64,000 nucleotides of DNA from positions 383,075-447,074 of the forward strand of contig JAUPFP010000063.1 in the NCBI GenBank assembly GCA_036925085.1, given 5' to 3'. Shown piece by piece: positions 54,451 to 64,000 of the stretch; within the stretch, counting starts at the first letter, position 1, and the number at the start of each line of letters is the position of its first letter. The notes beneath the pieces were generated by a model. That model did no database searches. It saw only the letters and a list, made by a program, of their open reading frames with translations, and was not told the DNA's origin. Made by a program: the position numbers and the translations under genes. This stretch comes from Brachycybe producta (Eukaryota; Arthropoda; Diplopoda; Playtdesmida; Andrognathidae).

Positions 54451-55110
54451 AAGGCCGGGTCCACACATCAAGCTGACAAAAGTGAAACATGAGTTCGAGA
54501 CAAAAACACAACAAAAAATACTAGAAAAACAGATTTTGAAAACAAAACAAAAGTGCAACATGATTTTGATACAAAAACACAACAAAAAATACCAGAAAAA
54601 GCAATTTTGTAAACAAAACAAACCTGAAACAAAAGTGCAACATGAGTTCGAGACAAAAACACAACAAAAAATACCAGAAAAAGCAGATTTTGAAAACAAA
54701 ACAAAAGTGCAGCATGAATTCGAGACAAAAACATAACAAAAAATACCAGAAAAAACAGATTTTGAAAACAAAACAAACCTGAAACAAAAGTGCAACATGA
54801 GTTCGAGACAAAAACACAACAAAAAATACCAGAAAAAGCAGATTTTAAAAACAAAACAAACCTGAAACAAAAGTGCAACATGAGTTCGAGACAAAAACGC
54901 AACAAAAAATACCAGAAAAAGCAGATTTTAAAAACAAAACAAACCTGAAACAAAAGTGCAACATGAGTTCGAGACAAAAACGCAACAAAAAATACCAGAA
55001 AAAACAATTTTGTAAACAAAACAAACTTGAAACAAAAGTTCAACATGAATTCGAGACAAAAACATAACAAAACGCCATAAAAACAGATTTTAAAAACAAA
55101 ACAAAAAGTG
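54451..55110. mobile_element. GGCCGGGTCCACA end followed by an ~80-bp minisatellite
   Basis: Starts AAGGCCGGGTCCACACATCA, then about eight units of GTGCAACATGAGTTCGAGAC, AAAAACACAACAAAAAATAC and CAGAAAAAGCAGATTTTGAA. The unit matches 37215-37690. Minus-strand frames up to 200 codons are artefacts. Confidence 0.85.
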
Positions 55111-55648
55111 AAACTACTGTCAGCAGTTACTCACGACAAAACCACAACAAATTTGTGACAAAACACAAACAAATTGGGTTTTGTTTTCTGGTTTCTATGG
55201 TTTCTATGCCACTGTCCTGTTGTTGTTTTTAATACTGTCCACAACTGCACAGACAAGAGTTCACAAAATGTTGCGTAATTCCGAGACAAAACACAAACAT
55301 TTTGATGTTTACCCGACTTGAGCCGGGAAATTGCAGACAAAACTTAAAAACAAATCACAAAAATCGCAGAAATGTATTAGAATTGTCGCCAATTTGTCTG
55401 ATTTCGGGTGTCGGATGCCGAACGTCCAACATTCGACATTGGAAGGCATTTCGGGCATGTGTAAGTTTCCTTGTCCCGCGTCAAAGGGGGGGGGGGCCCT
55501 TCAAACATTGTGGAATGTGTTCTTCCCACCATTCTGTGACGTTGGACACATAGTGTGGCCCAGTTTCAATAAGTTTACACGTGACAAACAAACATGGGGC
55601 GCTTTACTTAACCCTATGTTCTTTATGTGTACAGTATATATCTATCAC
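55111..55648. other. Right part of the satellite element and unique DNA
   Basis: GTTTACCCGACTTGAGCCGG near 55310 and CGCAGAAATGTATTAGAATT near 55368 resemble other GGCCGGGTCCACA copies. A G run at about 55485-55496. The 83-codon frame at 55302-55553 has no recognisable domain. Confidence 0.4.
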
Positions 55649-55830
55649 ACAGGCAATTAGAAAACGGGATGAACAGAAGTTGGCTCCGCCCTTTTTATGA
55701 CGAACGGCAACTGCTAATTGGTTTGTTGTGTGGTGTGACGTCAGACTACATAACCAACCAATTAGAAGTTGCCGGTCGTCATAAAAAGGACGGCGCCAAC
55801 TTCTGTTCATCCCGTTTTCTAATTGCCTGT
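55649..55830. mobile_element. ACAGGCAATTAG MITE, copy 8
   Basis: The flanks ATCTATCAC (55640-55648) and TTCTACCAC (55831-55839) match 7 of 9. A central deletion shortens it to ~182 bp; TGACGTCA at 55736-55743 remains. Confidence 0.88.
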
Positions 55831-55839
55831 TTCTACCAC

Positions 55840-56777
55840 AGGTTCCTTTAGGTCAAAACAAGAAAATATATAAAAACTCTTCCAAATGGCAAATGTTTTT
55901 TTTTGTCTGAAAAATGGTCACAAACAGCATTTTTGGAAGACCATTTGTCACAATTAACCTATTAATCCCATGAAACATTTACTTCAAGGGGCCAAGGACA
56001 CTTAATAGAACAAAACATCCCTTTGGAACATGGAAATAAATTTCTATTGTCAAAGATTTCCCTAGACACAAAACAAAAACACACAAAAAAAAACATGAAA
56101 TCTTTAGTGCAAAAAATTCAGAGTTTTCAGACAATTTAGGCGCCATTTTCTTTTTTTAATCTTTCTACATAATAATAATAATCTTGAAACAAGTCAATAG
56201 AATAAAAGGAACTACGGTTAAAAGACTAGAAAAGGAGGGGGGGGGGGAATTGGAGGTGTAGAAAGGGAAATGCACTGTTCCAATGAGCGAATTTCTAAGA
56301 GGGGGGGAGAGGGGAGGATTGAAAAGGAGGTCCTCCCAAAAAAGAGAGAGAGAATGGGAACCATTTTTTTTATGTTAAATTTTGAAGTAGAAAGTTGTGT
56401 CACGGTTTACAGAACAAGAATTTAAAGACACAACGATTGACACGCCCTCTTTTGTCTGTCAGTGGTGGTTTTTTTTTAAAAGAAAAACTTCTCTTTGGTC
56501 AATTGTAATTTGAATTCCAAATTATCAATTGTAGAAATCACTTATACAGGAAAATAGATCCAAATTATGCAAATTTTAGAATCACATTTTGGGAACAATC
56601 AGAATTGAGAGAAAGTTGTCTTTTTTTTTTCTTCTAATGAGATTTGGATTTAAGTGACACTCAAAAGTGGTCTTGTTGTGTGCAGTGGTGCGCATATCAT
56701 TGAGTGAGTGAGTGTACACAAACCAAGCCCCTTAAGCAAGAAGAGTCTATGACCTCTCTCTACAGGTTTCCATTTTA
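55840..56777. other. No gene recognised
   Basis: AT-rich with G runs (about 56236-56247) and GAGAGAGAG near 56345. Neither strand shows splice-framed coding sequence. Confidence 0.35.
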
Positions 56778-57090
56778 GAGGCCTGCTTCACACGAACCAC
56801 TTTGTGGCGCCATATAAAGTGGTCTTTTTTAGCAGGTCTTTGGTATCACAGAGAATAAACGTTTGTTTTGGCAATGCGTTTCTATGCTGCTTTTGAACTA
56901 AATGGTACCTCTGCCACAGGCTGGGTTTCTTCTTTGGAGGCCTGCTTCACACGAACCACTTTGTGGCGCCATATAAAGTGGTCGTTTTTTTAGCAGGTCT
57001 TTGGTATCACAGAGAATAAACGTTTATTTTGATGATACTTTTGGATTAAATGGTACCTCTGCCACAGGCTCTCTGCTGGTTTCTTTTTTT
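56778..57090. repeat. Two ~158-bp direct repeats (CCTGCTTCACACGAACCACT)
   Basis: Units start near 56780 and 56938. Both contain CCTGCTTCACACGAACCACT, TTGTGGCGCCATATAAAGTG, AGCAGGTCTTTGGTATCACA and AATGGTACCTCTGCCACAGG. A third copy starts at 57091 but diverges after CACACG. Confidence 0.85.
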
Positions 57091-57383
57091 AGGCCTGCTT
57101 CACACGTACACATTGCAAGTTTTATTGCATCAAACGTTGCTAGTGCTATAGGGGTTTAACAAGAGGTTGATAAACCGGAACTTCATTCAAAGTTTTGATG
57201 TCATTTCTGGCTTTACAACCTGATTGGTTGTTTTGTCAGAAAGTTTCATAAAAAAGTCTCTTCAGAAGTTGAACAATGTTGCAACTCAATGAGAGCCTTG
57301 AGTCACACACTTTAGTTGAAAAGAAAGTTTTATCAAAAGTTGCAATGTCACATTGCAAGTTTTATTGCATCAAGGTGTGATAG

Positions 57384-57592
57384 ACAGGCAATTAGAAATC
57401 GGGACGAACAGAAGTTGTCTCCGCCCATTGTTATGACGACTGGCAACTTCTAATTGGTTGGTTATGTAGTCTGACGTCACATGCTCCGCCCTTTTCAACG
57501 TCGAACCACGCAACAAACCAATTAGAAGTTGCCGGTTGTCATAAAATGGGCGAAGCCAACTTCTGTTTATCCAGATTTCTAATTGTGTGTGT
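57384..57592. mobile_element. ACAGGCAATTAG MITE, copy 9, perfect 9-bp duplication
   Basis: GTGTGATAG at 57375-57383 and 57593-57601. TGACGTCA at 57472-57479. The right end has slipped into a TG run. Confidence 0.92.
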
Positions 57593-57601
57593 GTGTGATA
57601 G

Positions 57602-58090
57602 AGGCTTAAGAGAGGTCTCAAGATTGAGGCCCTTTCTTTAATTATAATAATGAGAGGGTTGCCTTGCGAGGGGGGGGGGCTCTCTTGAAAATTTGGTCAA
57701 GGGATGGTGTTTTAGAGATGGATTCTCACTGGGGTTATTAATCTCAACCTTGACCTGTTGTTCTATTGGCCAACATGTTATTTTATCAAAGGTATTTAAA
57801 TTATCTAAAAAGACTTCAAGAAAAGAAATGTAATTTGCATAACCACCACCCCATATGATTATCTTATGGTTAGGTTTATAAAAAATGGTAGGGGGGAGGG
57901 GGAAGGCAATGGGTCTTGACCTGACTTTTCTTCTGAAGGGGGGCGGAATTGTACGATTTGAACGATTTTGTGGACAAGGTGAGGGGTTTTTTCTCTCCCT
58001 ATTTTCACTTTTTTTTTAGTGTTCACTTATCTCTCTCTCTCTCTCTCCATTGTTAATAGAATTTAGGGGGAGGTCCTTCTTTTACACTTA
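57602..58090. other. No gene recognised
   Basis: G runs near 57670 and 57893 and a (CT)n run at about 58030-58047. Confidence 0.35.
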
Positions 58091-58297
58091 TGTATATATT
58101 TTACAGTCAATCTGCAGATTGACTAGGCAATCTGCAAAACACACCCTAGCCTGCTATAGTGAATTTGCAAAAATTCAACACCTAAAATGTATTGAATTTT
58201 GTAGATTCACTATAGCAGTAAGCAGTTTTTGTGGTTTTGCAGATTGTCTAGGCAATTTACAGATTGACTGATTCCACAGATTGACAGTATAAACAAG
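58091..58297. mobile_element. ~205-bp palindromic element (CAGTCAATCTGCAGATTGAC)
   Basis: The left end ACAGTCAATCTGCAGATTGA, GGCAATCTGCAAAACACA and CTATAGTGAATTTGCAAAA recurs inverted on the right (GATTCACTATAGCAG, GGTTTTGCAGATTGTCTAGG). No ORF. Confidence 0.75.
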
Positions 58298-58699
58298 TTT
58301 AACGAGCCATTATTCAGATATAGACAAAAAAAAGTAACTTAAAAGGTGGGAGTTACTTTTTTCTTCTTCTTCTTCTGGTTGGTTGCTTCTTCCAATCCGA
58401 TCTTCCAATCAGATTTTTGGGTTTATTTAAAAACCAATTAATTGGTTGTTTTCAAGTCTTATTAAAGCAGTTTTTAAAAAAAAACTGGATTTGCTAAGGA
58501 AATAGCTGTTCTAGTTTTTAATTATTTTTAGCAGTAATTTAAATAAAAATTATTGATGGAGTTCATGAGAATTCATGACTAACACTAGAAGAAAGGGATG
58601 CTAAGTGACGTCATTTAAGTGTGTGTGGTGTTTATGAACAGCTGATTTTTCGGAAGTCCGGTTTTTTTTTTTAATTATTGTTTTTCAGAAGAACAAAAT

Positions 58700-59035
58700 T
58701 AATTTGAAACTTTGAGGTTTTTTAGAAACTAGAAGGGTAGTTCAATCACCTAAAGGTGTATTTTCATTTTGATAATCTTTCAAAATAAACTTTTTATGCC
58801 AGTTTGAAAACGATCCAACTTTAAACAGACATAAAAAGCTTATTTTGAAAGATTATCAAAATGAAAATACACCTTTAGGTGATTGAACTACCCTTCTAGT
58901 TTCTAAAACACATCCAAGTTTCTCTTCATTTTGCTACTGAAAATGGGAAAATTGAATGTTTTTTTTTAGAAACTAGAAGGGTAGGTCAATCACCTAAGAG
59001 GTGTATTTTCATTTTGATAATCTTTCAAAATAAGC
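58700..59035. repeat. ACTAGAA hairpin plus an extra left arm
   Basis: Hairpin at 58716-58912: both arms carry the same unusual ATCACCTAAAGGTGTATTTTC and TTTGATAATC. A second left arm with the same variants starts near 58965. Confidence 0.88.
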
Positions 59036-59092
59036 TTTTTTTAATAGATAACGAAAAAATTTCAAAAAGTAGTTTCATTTATGAAACACTTA

Positions 59093-59214
59093 AAAGAGTA
59101 TGGTGCGCCCAACATGGCATAATTAACATTGCCGAATAAAAAACAGATTAAAAGTCGACATGTCGAGATTTAAAAAAAAAAAAGAAATCTTGCATGTCCT
59201 TTATAGGGCTCCGT
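59093..59214. mobile_element. Right half of an ACGGAGCCCTG element
   Basis: GAGTATGGTGCGCCCAACAT to CATGTCCTTTATAGGGCTCC and GT; the left half is missing. It lies within an ACTAGAA hairpin, as at 39542. Confidence 0.75.
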
Positions 59215-59388
59215 ATTTTTTTTTAAATTAATGCAAATCTAAAAAGTTTATTTTGAAAGATTGTGATTATTATGAAAATACATTTAAGAACCCATTCTAG
59301 TTTTTTAAATAAAAATAATTTTAATTTCTTCTTATGCTCCTCCACTGCCCTATTTTAATTAAGAAAAATGTAGAATTCTGTGGAATCC

Positions 59389-59571
59389 ACAGGCAATTAG
59401 AAATCGGGATGAACAGAAGCTGGCTCCGCCCTTTTTATGACGAAAGCAACTTCTAATTGGTTGGTTATGTAGTCTGACGTTACATGCTCCGCCCCTTTTC
59501 AACGTCTAACCACACAATAAACCAATTAGAAGTTGCCGGTCGTCATAAAAAGGGCGGAGCCAATTGCCTGT
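59389..59571. mobile_element. ACAGGCAATTAG MITE, copy 10
   Basis: The flanks GTGGAATCC (59380-59388) and GTGGAATTC (59572-59580) match 8 of 9. The core CRE is mutated to TGACGTTA. Confidence 0.9.
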
Positions 59572-60090
59572 GTGGAATTCTGGGTAATAATATAAAATCT
59601 AAAAGGTTTTAAACCAATTTTTTAGAAAATAAAAGGTGTCTTTTTCTGATAATGTTGAGTGGGTTTTCTTTAAACCGGTTTTGCCCAAAACTGCCAAATC
59701 ATGATTATTTTTTTATTACTTTGAGAAAAAGAAGTTCGTAATGATGAAGTGGGGTTGTGGACCTCGGGTTAAAGCACCGAGGAGAGAGAGACTAGAAGAG
59801 GTTTTTTAGGTTAACATTTTTTTCAAAAAAAAAGAAAAGCCCCCTGAACCCCCTAAGGGCCACACTAAGTGTGTCTCTCTGTTTCAGGGATCACCTTGAC
59901 TTCTTTTTTTTTATCAAAAAAAATGTTTGAAAAAAGAAATCTAGTCACGAACGGTTTTCACGATGGATTTAGAAAACTTGACGGACCAGACACCAAGAGT
60001 TCACTAGACTCTTTTTTCCCTTCTTTATTTTTTTTTGTTTCTATGCAACTTTTATGAAACTGAACTTAAAGCAAATACAATTGGGATAAA
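59572..60090. other. ESRP intron, one possible cryptic exon
   Basis: Mostly AT-rich. A good acceptor (GTGTCTCTCTGTTTCAG) at 59887 opens a phase-compatible frame, discussed as a finding. Confidence 0.35.
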
Positions 60091-60099
60091 AATTTACAG

Positions 60100-60860
60100 C
60101 TAAACAAAAGTTTAGATTTTTTAAAAAAAGAGCTAAACAGCAGCTTAAATTTATAAAAAAAAGGAGCTAAAATAGTAGCTTAAGTTTTAAAGAGCTGAAA
60201 CAGCAGCTTAAGTTTTAAAAAGAGCTGAAACAGCAGCTTAAGTTTTAAAAAGAGCTGAAACAGCAGCTTAAGTTTTAAAGAGCTGAAACAGCAGCTTAAG
60301 TTTTAAAGAGCTGAAACAGCAGCTTAAGTTTTAAAGAGCTGAAACAGCAGCTTAAGTTTTAAAGAGCTAAAACAGCAGCTTAAGTTTTAAAGAGCTGAAA
60401 CAGCAGCTTAAGTTTTAAAGAGCTAAAACAGCAGCTTAAGTTTTAAAGAGCTGAAACAGCAGCTTAAGTTTTAAAGAGCTGAAATAGCAGCTTAAGTTTT
60501 AAAAAGAGCTGAAACAGCAGCTTAAGTTTTAAAAAGAACTGAAACAGCAGCTTAAGTTTTTTAAAAAAAGCTGAAACAGCAGCTTAAATTTAAAAAAAGG
60601 AGCTAAAATAGCAACTTAAATGTAAAACAAGAGGTAAAACAGCAGCTTAAATTAAAAAAGAGCTAACCAGCAGCTTAAATTAAAAAAGAGCTAACCAGCA
60701 GCTTAAATGTAAAACATGAGGTAAAACAGCAGCTTAAATTAAACAAGAGCTGAAACAGCAGCTTAAAATTGAATTGTGCTAAAACAGCAGCTTACATTAA
60801 AAAAAGAGCTAAACAAGAAGCTTAAATTTATAAAAAAAAAGCTAAAGATTAGCTGAAGTT
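60100..60860. repeat. 28-bp minisatellite (GAGCTGAAACAGCAGCTTAA)
   Basis: About 24 units of GAGCTGAAACAGCAGCTTAA followed by GTTTTAAA. Each unit contains the near-palindrome AGCTGAAACAGCAGCT. It ends ~220 bp before the candidate ESRP last exon. Confidence 0.93.
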
Positions 60861-61080
60861 TAGAGGTAAATTCTGCAAATGGGTAAACTGAACAAAAGCT
60901 AAGCTATTTATAAACTTTACTGATTAAAGCTTTGAATGCTGTGTTCAAAACGCAGAGCTTTGCATTTTTTTTTTGTTGACAACCTGTTTAAATTAACTTG
61001 TGTTTTTGTTTTTAAATCTGATTGAATTTAATTTGTCATTTTTTGTTTTCTTGTTTTTGTTTTCTATTTCTTTTTAACAG

Positions 61081-61151
61081 ATTTTCTAAATAAAATCAGT
61101 GAACTTCGTCCTCGTAAACCGATCGCCGTCCGCCATTTTAAGACCAAATAA
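61081..61151 (+). CDS. Candidate alternative last exon of ESRP (short isoform)
   Basis: A very strong acceptor (long T/C tract ending CTTTTTAACAG) precedes AT, which joins the phase-1 G of exon 4. The frame then reads DFLNKISELRPRKPIAVRHF, KTK and stop TAA. AATAAA occurs twice at the stop (61147-61152, 61151-61156) and a GT-rich stretch follows near 61315-61330. Composition (CpG-rich codons) differs from the AT-rich surroundings. The product would be ~216 residues with no RRM. Splicing is inferred. Confidence 0.45.
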
Positions 61152-61156
61152 ATAAA
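61147..61156 (+). terminator. Overlapping AATAAA poly(A) signals
   Basis: Two overlapping AATAAA hexamers at the stop codon of the candidate last exon, with G/T-rich sequence downstream. Confidence 0.4.
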
Positions 61157-61470
61157 AAGCTTCGAGTCCAAAAATAGCCAAATAAAAAAGAGGTAAAAAA
61201 AATAAACAAAAGAAAAAATAGCCACAAAAAAAAAGGAGAAATTAATTTTATTTTGGGTCAATTTTTGGTGAAATAGTTAATTTAATTTAGATTTAAATAT
61301 GGTGTCGTCTTGTTTTGTGATTTGTGTGTTTTTTTGGCAGCGGATTTGGTGTTTTTTTTTGTGGTGGCGGTGGTCGGTTAATTGGACAAAGGTTTTTATT
61401 TACACATAATTTATATATAATTTAGTTATTTTAATAAAAAAATAATGTACATTAAAATCAACCAACATTA

Positions 61471-62114
61471 GGGGGATCGGATTTCTATGCAAAATATCAT
61501 GCAAATGATTCTCAATTTGTGGCCCAAGTGCAATCATCATTAGAACAACAACCAACAATTATGCTTTGTCTAATTAAAAAGGCTAGTTAGAGGCTACATG
61601 TCTAGTTATTATCAGTTGTCAACGAAAATTCTAGCCTCTAACAAGTTATTTTTGATTAGAAAAAAAATCATAATTGTTGGATTGGTCTCTAAATGGGATT
61701 GTTACTTCACAATTGGCTCTTGGGCCGCAGGTTGAGAAACATTTGTTTGATATTTTGCATAAAAATCCGAAGCCCTAATGATTGCATAATTATAGTCATA
61801 AGTAGAGCTTCGGATTTTTATGCAAAATATCAAAAGCAAATATTTCTCAATGTGTGGCCCCAAGAGCCAATTGTGAAGTAATCATCATCATTAGAGCAAT
61901 CAACGATTATCTTTTTTCTAATTAAAAAAGGCTGGTTAGAGGCTAAATATGTCTAAATTGTCAACTAGAAAGTTCTAGCCTCTAACCAGTGTTTTTGATT
62001 GAAGAAAACCATAATTGTTGGTTAATCTAAATGAGGGATTCTTACTTCACAATTTGGCTCTTGGGCCACAGATTGAGAAACATTTGTTTGATATTTTGCA
62101 TAAAAATCCGAACC
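61471..62114. mobile_element. Two tandem GGGCTCGGATTTTTATGC elements
   Basis: Copies at about 61471-61775 and 61804-62114 with internal TTCTAGCCTCTAACAAG hairpins. The same tandem arrangement as at 27251-27928. Confidence 0.8.
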
Positions 62115-62440
62115 TTACCAATCATCATCATCATCACTTCTTTATTTTCCATTTTGTTCTTTGTGTTCGGTGTTTTTTTGTTGGTGATGGCCAATGGTCA
62201 CTTAAGGGTTTTTCTTTTTTTCCCTTTTGTTTGTGATTCAATAATTTTTATCAGGTTTTGATTCCTTGATCTGAATTGAATTTAAAGAGTTTTGTTTTGA
62301 AACTCATCAGATTTTAAAATAGCTGATTTCAATAATCAAAAATTAAGTCAAAGGTTATTAAGTTGAAAGTGATTAAAGTGAAATCTGAATCTGATTTGGA
62401 TTTACTTCTAGGCTTGAATTTCATCCAGATTGAAATTGAG
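62115..62440. other. No gene recognised
   Basis: AT-rich, grading into irregular GAATCTGA motifs before the minisatellite. Confidence 0.35.
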
Positions 62441-63115
62441 GCTGAGTCTGAACAGATGAATGTTTAGACTGAATCTTAACAGATAACGGTTCAGACTGAA
62501 TTTGAATAAAGGTTGAGACTGGATCGGAATATTAAAGGTTGAGGCTGAATCTGATCAGATCAAGGTTGAGGCTGAATCTGATCAGATCAAGGTTAAGACT
62601 GGATCTGAACAGATAAATGTTGAGAAGGTGAATCTGAGCAGATCAAGGTTGAGACTGAATCTGAGCAGATCAAGGTTGAGACTGAATCTGAACAGATCAA
62701 GGTTGAGACTGAATCTGAACAGATCAAGGTTGAGACTGGATCTGAACAGATCAAGGTTGAGACTGGATCTGAACAGATCAAGGTTGAGACTGGATCTGAA
62801 CAGATAAATGTTGAGAAGGTGAATCTGAGCAGATCAAGGTTGAGACTGAATCTGAACAGATCAAGGTTAAGACTGGATCTGAACAGATCAATGTTGAGAA
62901 GGTGAATCTGAGCAGATCAAGGTTAAGACTGGATCTGAACAGATAAATGTTGAGATGGTGAATCTGAGCAGATCAAGGTTGAGACTGAATCTGAACAGAT
63001 CAAGGTTGAGACTGGATCTGAACAGATCAAGGTTGAGACTGGATCTGAACAGATAAATGTTGAGAAGGTGAATCTGAGCAGATCAAGGTTGAGACTGAAT
63101 CTGAACAGATCAAGA
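62441..63115. repeat. 27-bp minisatellite (GATCAAGGTTGAGACTGAAT)
   Basis: About 23 units of GATCAAGGTTGAGACTGAAT followed by CTGAACA, with a higher-order variant (ATAAATGTTGAGAAGGTGAA) recurring about every 4-8 units. Open minus-strand frames are artefacts. Confidence 0.93.
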
Positions 63116-63596
63116 ATCACTCATGAATCACATTCAACATTAACTTTTAACATTTTTATCCTTTGACGTCATGTTTTGAGTAAACACAGGAAGTTGTAGG
63201 CGTTTTTTTGTTGTGTATGACGCCCTCTAGTGATCATCAGAACAAACAAAATAACAGGTTTATAACTTTTCTTCGAAATCAAATATAAGAATCTGAAAGT
63301 TGTTCAAAAGAAACTTCAAAGTTTGAATGACGAAGCAACTTTTTTTTCTTCTTAAAATTTCATGGAATAATTGAAAGTTTGAAATTTTATTTTGTCTGTT
63401 TTGTTGTCAATTGTTCATTATAAACAATTAACATCCAGGTGACAAGTTCATATAAATTTCAATCAGCTGAAGCGCCTTTTTTTGTTGTTGCTGCTGATTG
63501 GCTCCTTTTTTATTTATTGTCATCATTCACATCAAACTCTTTATTGCTTTTAATAATAAAAGTACAACAAAAAAATCTGCGGGGTCAATGAAACCC
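63116..63596. other. No gene recognised
   Basis: Contains TGACGTCA at 63164-63171 and GACGCCCTCTAGTGATCATC near 63220; otherwise AT-rich. Confidence 0.35.
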
Positions 63597-63802
63597 ACAG
63601 GCAATTAGAAATCGGGATGAACAGAAGTTGGCTCCGCCCCTTTTTATGACGAAGGGCAACTTATTGGTTTGTTGTGTGGTTTGATGTTGAAAAGGGGCGG
63701 AGCATGTGACGTCAGACTACATAACCTACCAATTAGAAGTTGCCAGTCGTCATAAAAAGGGGCGGAGACAACTTCTGTTCTTCCCGATTTCTAATTGCTT
63801 GT
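63597..63802. mobile_element. ACAGGCAATTAG MITE, copy 11
   Basis: The flanks ATGAAACCC (63588-63596) and ATGAAACAC (63803-63811) match 8 of 9. TGACGTCA at 63706-63713. Confidence 0.9.
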
Positions 63803-64000
63803 ATGAAACACACCCCCCCCCCCCCCCCTTATGAATAGCTTTTTTTTTGAACACTTGTCATTGACATGTGTGTGAAAGAATAATCACTGCTTCAGAGGTA
63901 AACTGTTTTAAGTCACAAAACCTTTTTATAATTTGCAATGCAGGTTATTTTTTGTAGTTATTAATCTTATTATATATTGATAAATGCATCTTGTAGCTCT

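Noticed and set aside
54468-55070. 200-codon and 148-codon frames on the minus strand
   Set aside because: Cys/Phe-rich repeats are the reverse translation of the ~80-bp satellite; no start context or splice signals.
55302-55553. 83-codon frame ending FKHCGMCSSHHSVTLDT
   Set aside because: Crosses a long G run and element-end sequence; no recognisable domain or splice support.

Overview
The window is AT-rich animal nuclear DNA: split genes with GT-AG introns, a metazoan tRNA-Ser, and very abundant DNA-transposon-like repeats and minisatellites. A paramyosin gene rules out a vertebrate. From memory, the paramyosin residues look most arthropod-like (perhaps chelicerate-like), but I could not test this against a database, so I only claim an invertebrate, probably a protostome.

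Four genes are supported. (1) Paramyosin, minus strand, has ten coding exons between 13218 and 2927. They encode residues 1-515 in one unbroken frame; the C-terminal half lies beyond the left edge. (2) A tRNA-Ser(GCT), minus strand, lies at 18321-18402. (3) A complete MEAK7/TLDC1-type TLDc protein of 463 residues, minus strand, has six exons from 23951 to 20775. (4) The first four coding exons of an ESRP/Fusilli splicing regulator, plus strand, run from 32928 to 48378 and carry the exonuclease-like N-terminal domain. The RRM exons should lie beyond the right edge. A phase-compatible exon at 61081-61151 with its own stop and AATAAA may end a short isoform without RRMs. MEAK7 and ESRP are divergent, about 9 kb apart. 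The genes share no obvious pathway: muscle thick filament, lysosomal mTOR signalling, and epithelial splicing.

Most remaining DNA is repeats. The main families are: (a) hairpin repeats with ends reading AACTAGAAGGGTA and arms containing CAAAATAAACTTTTTA, in well over twenty places; (b) a ~205-bp near-palindrome ACAGGCAATTAG...CTAATTGCCTGT, 11 copies with 9-bp target duplications, most carrying TGACGTCA; (c) a ~300-bp element starting ATACCTTGTACACAC; (d) GGTGGCTT elements flanked by TTAA; (e) ACGGAGCCCTGTAAAGGACA elements whose interiors hold minisatellites; (f) elements ending GGGCTCGGATTTTTATGC. About twenty minisatellites occur, mostly in introns.

The most unusual signals are: the two arms of each family (a) hairpin share copy-specific changes, so arms within a copy resemble each other more than they resemble other copies; the palindrome TGACGTCA occurs about 23 times where about one is expected; and transposon-like termini enclose unrelated minisatellites.
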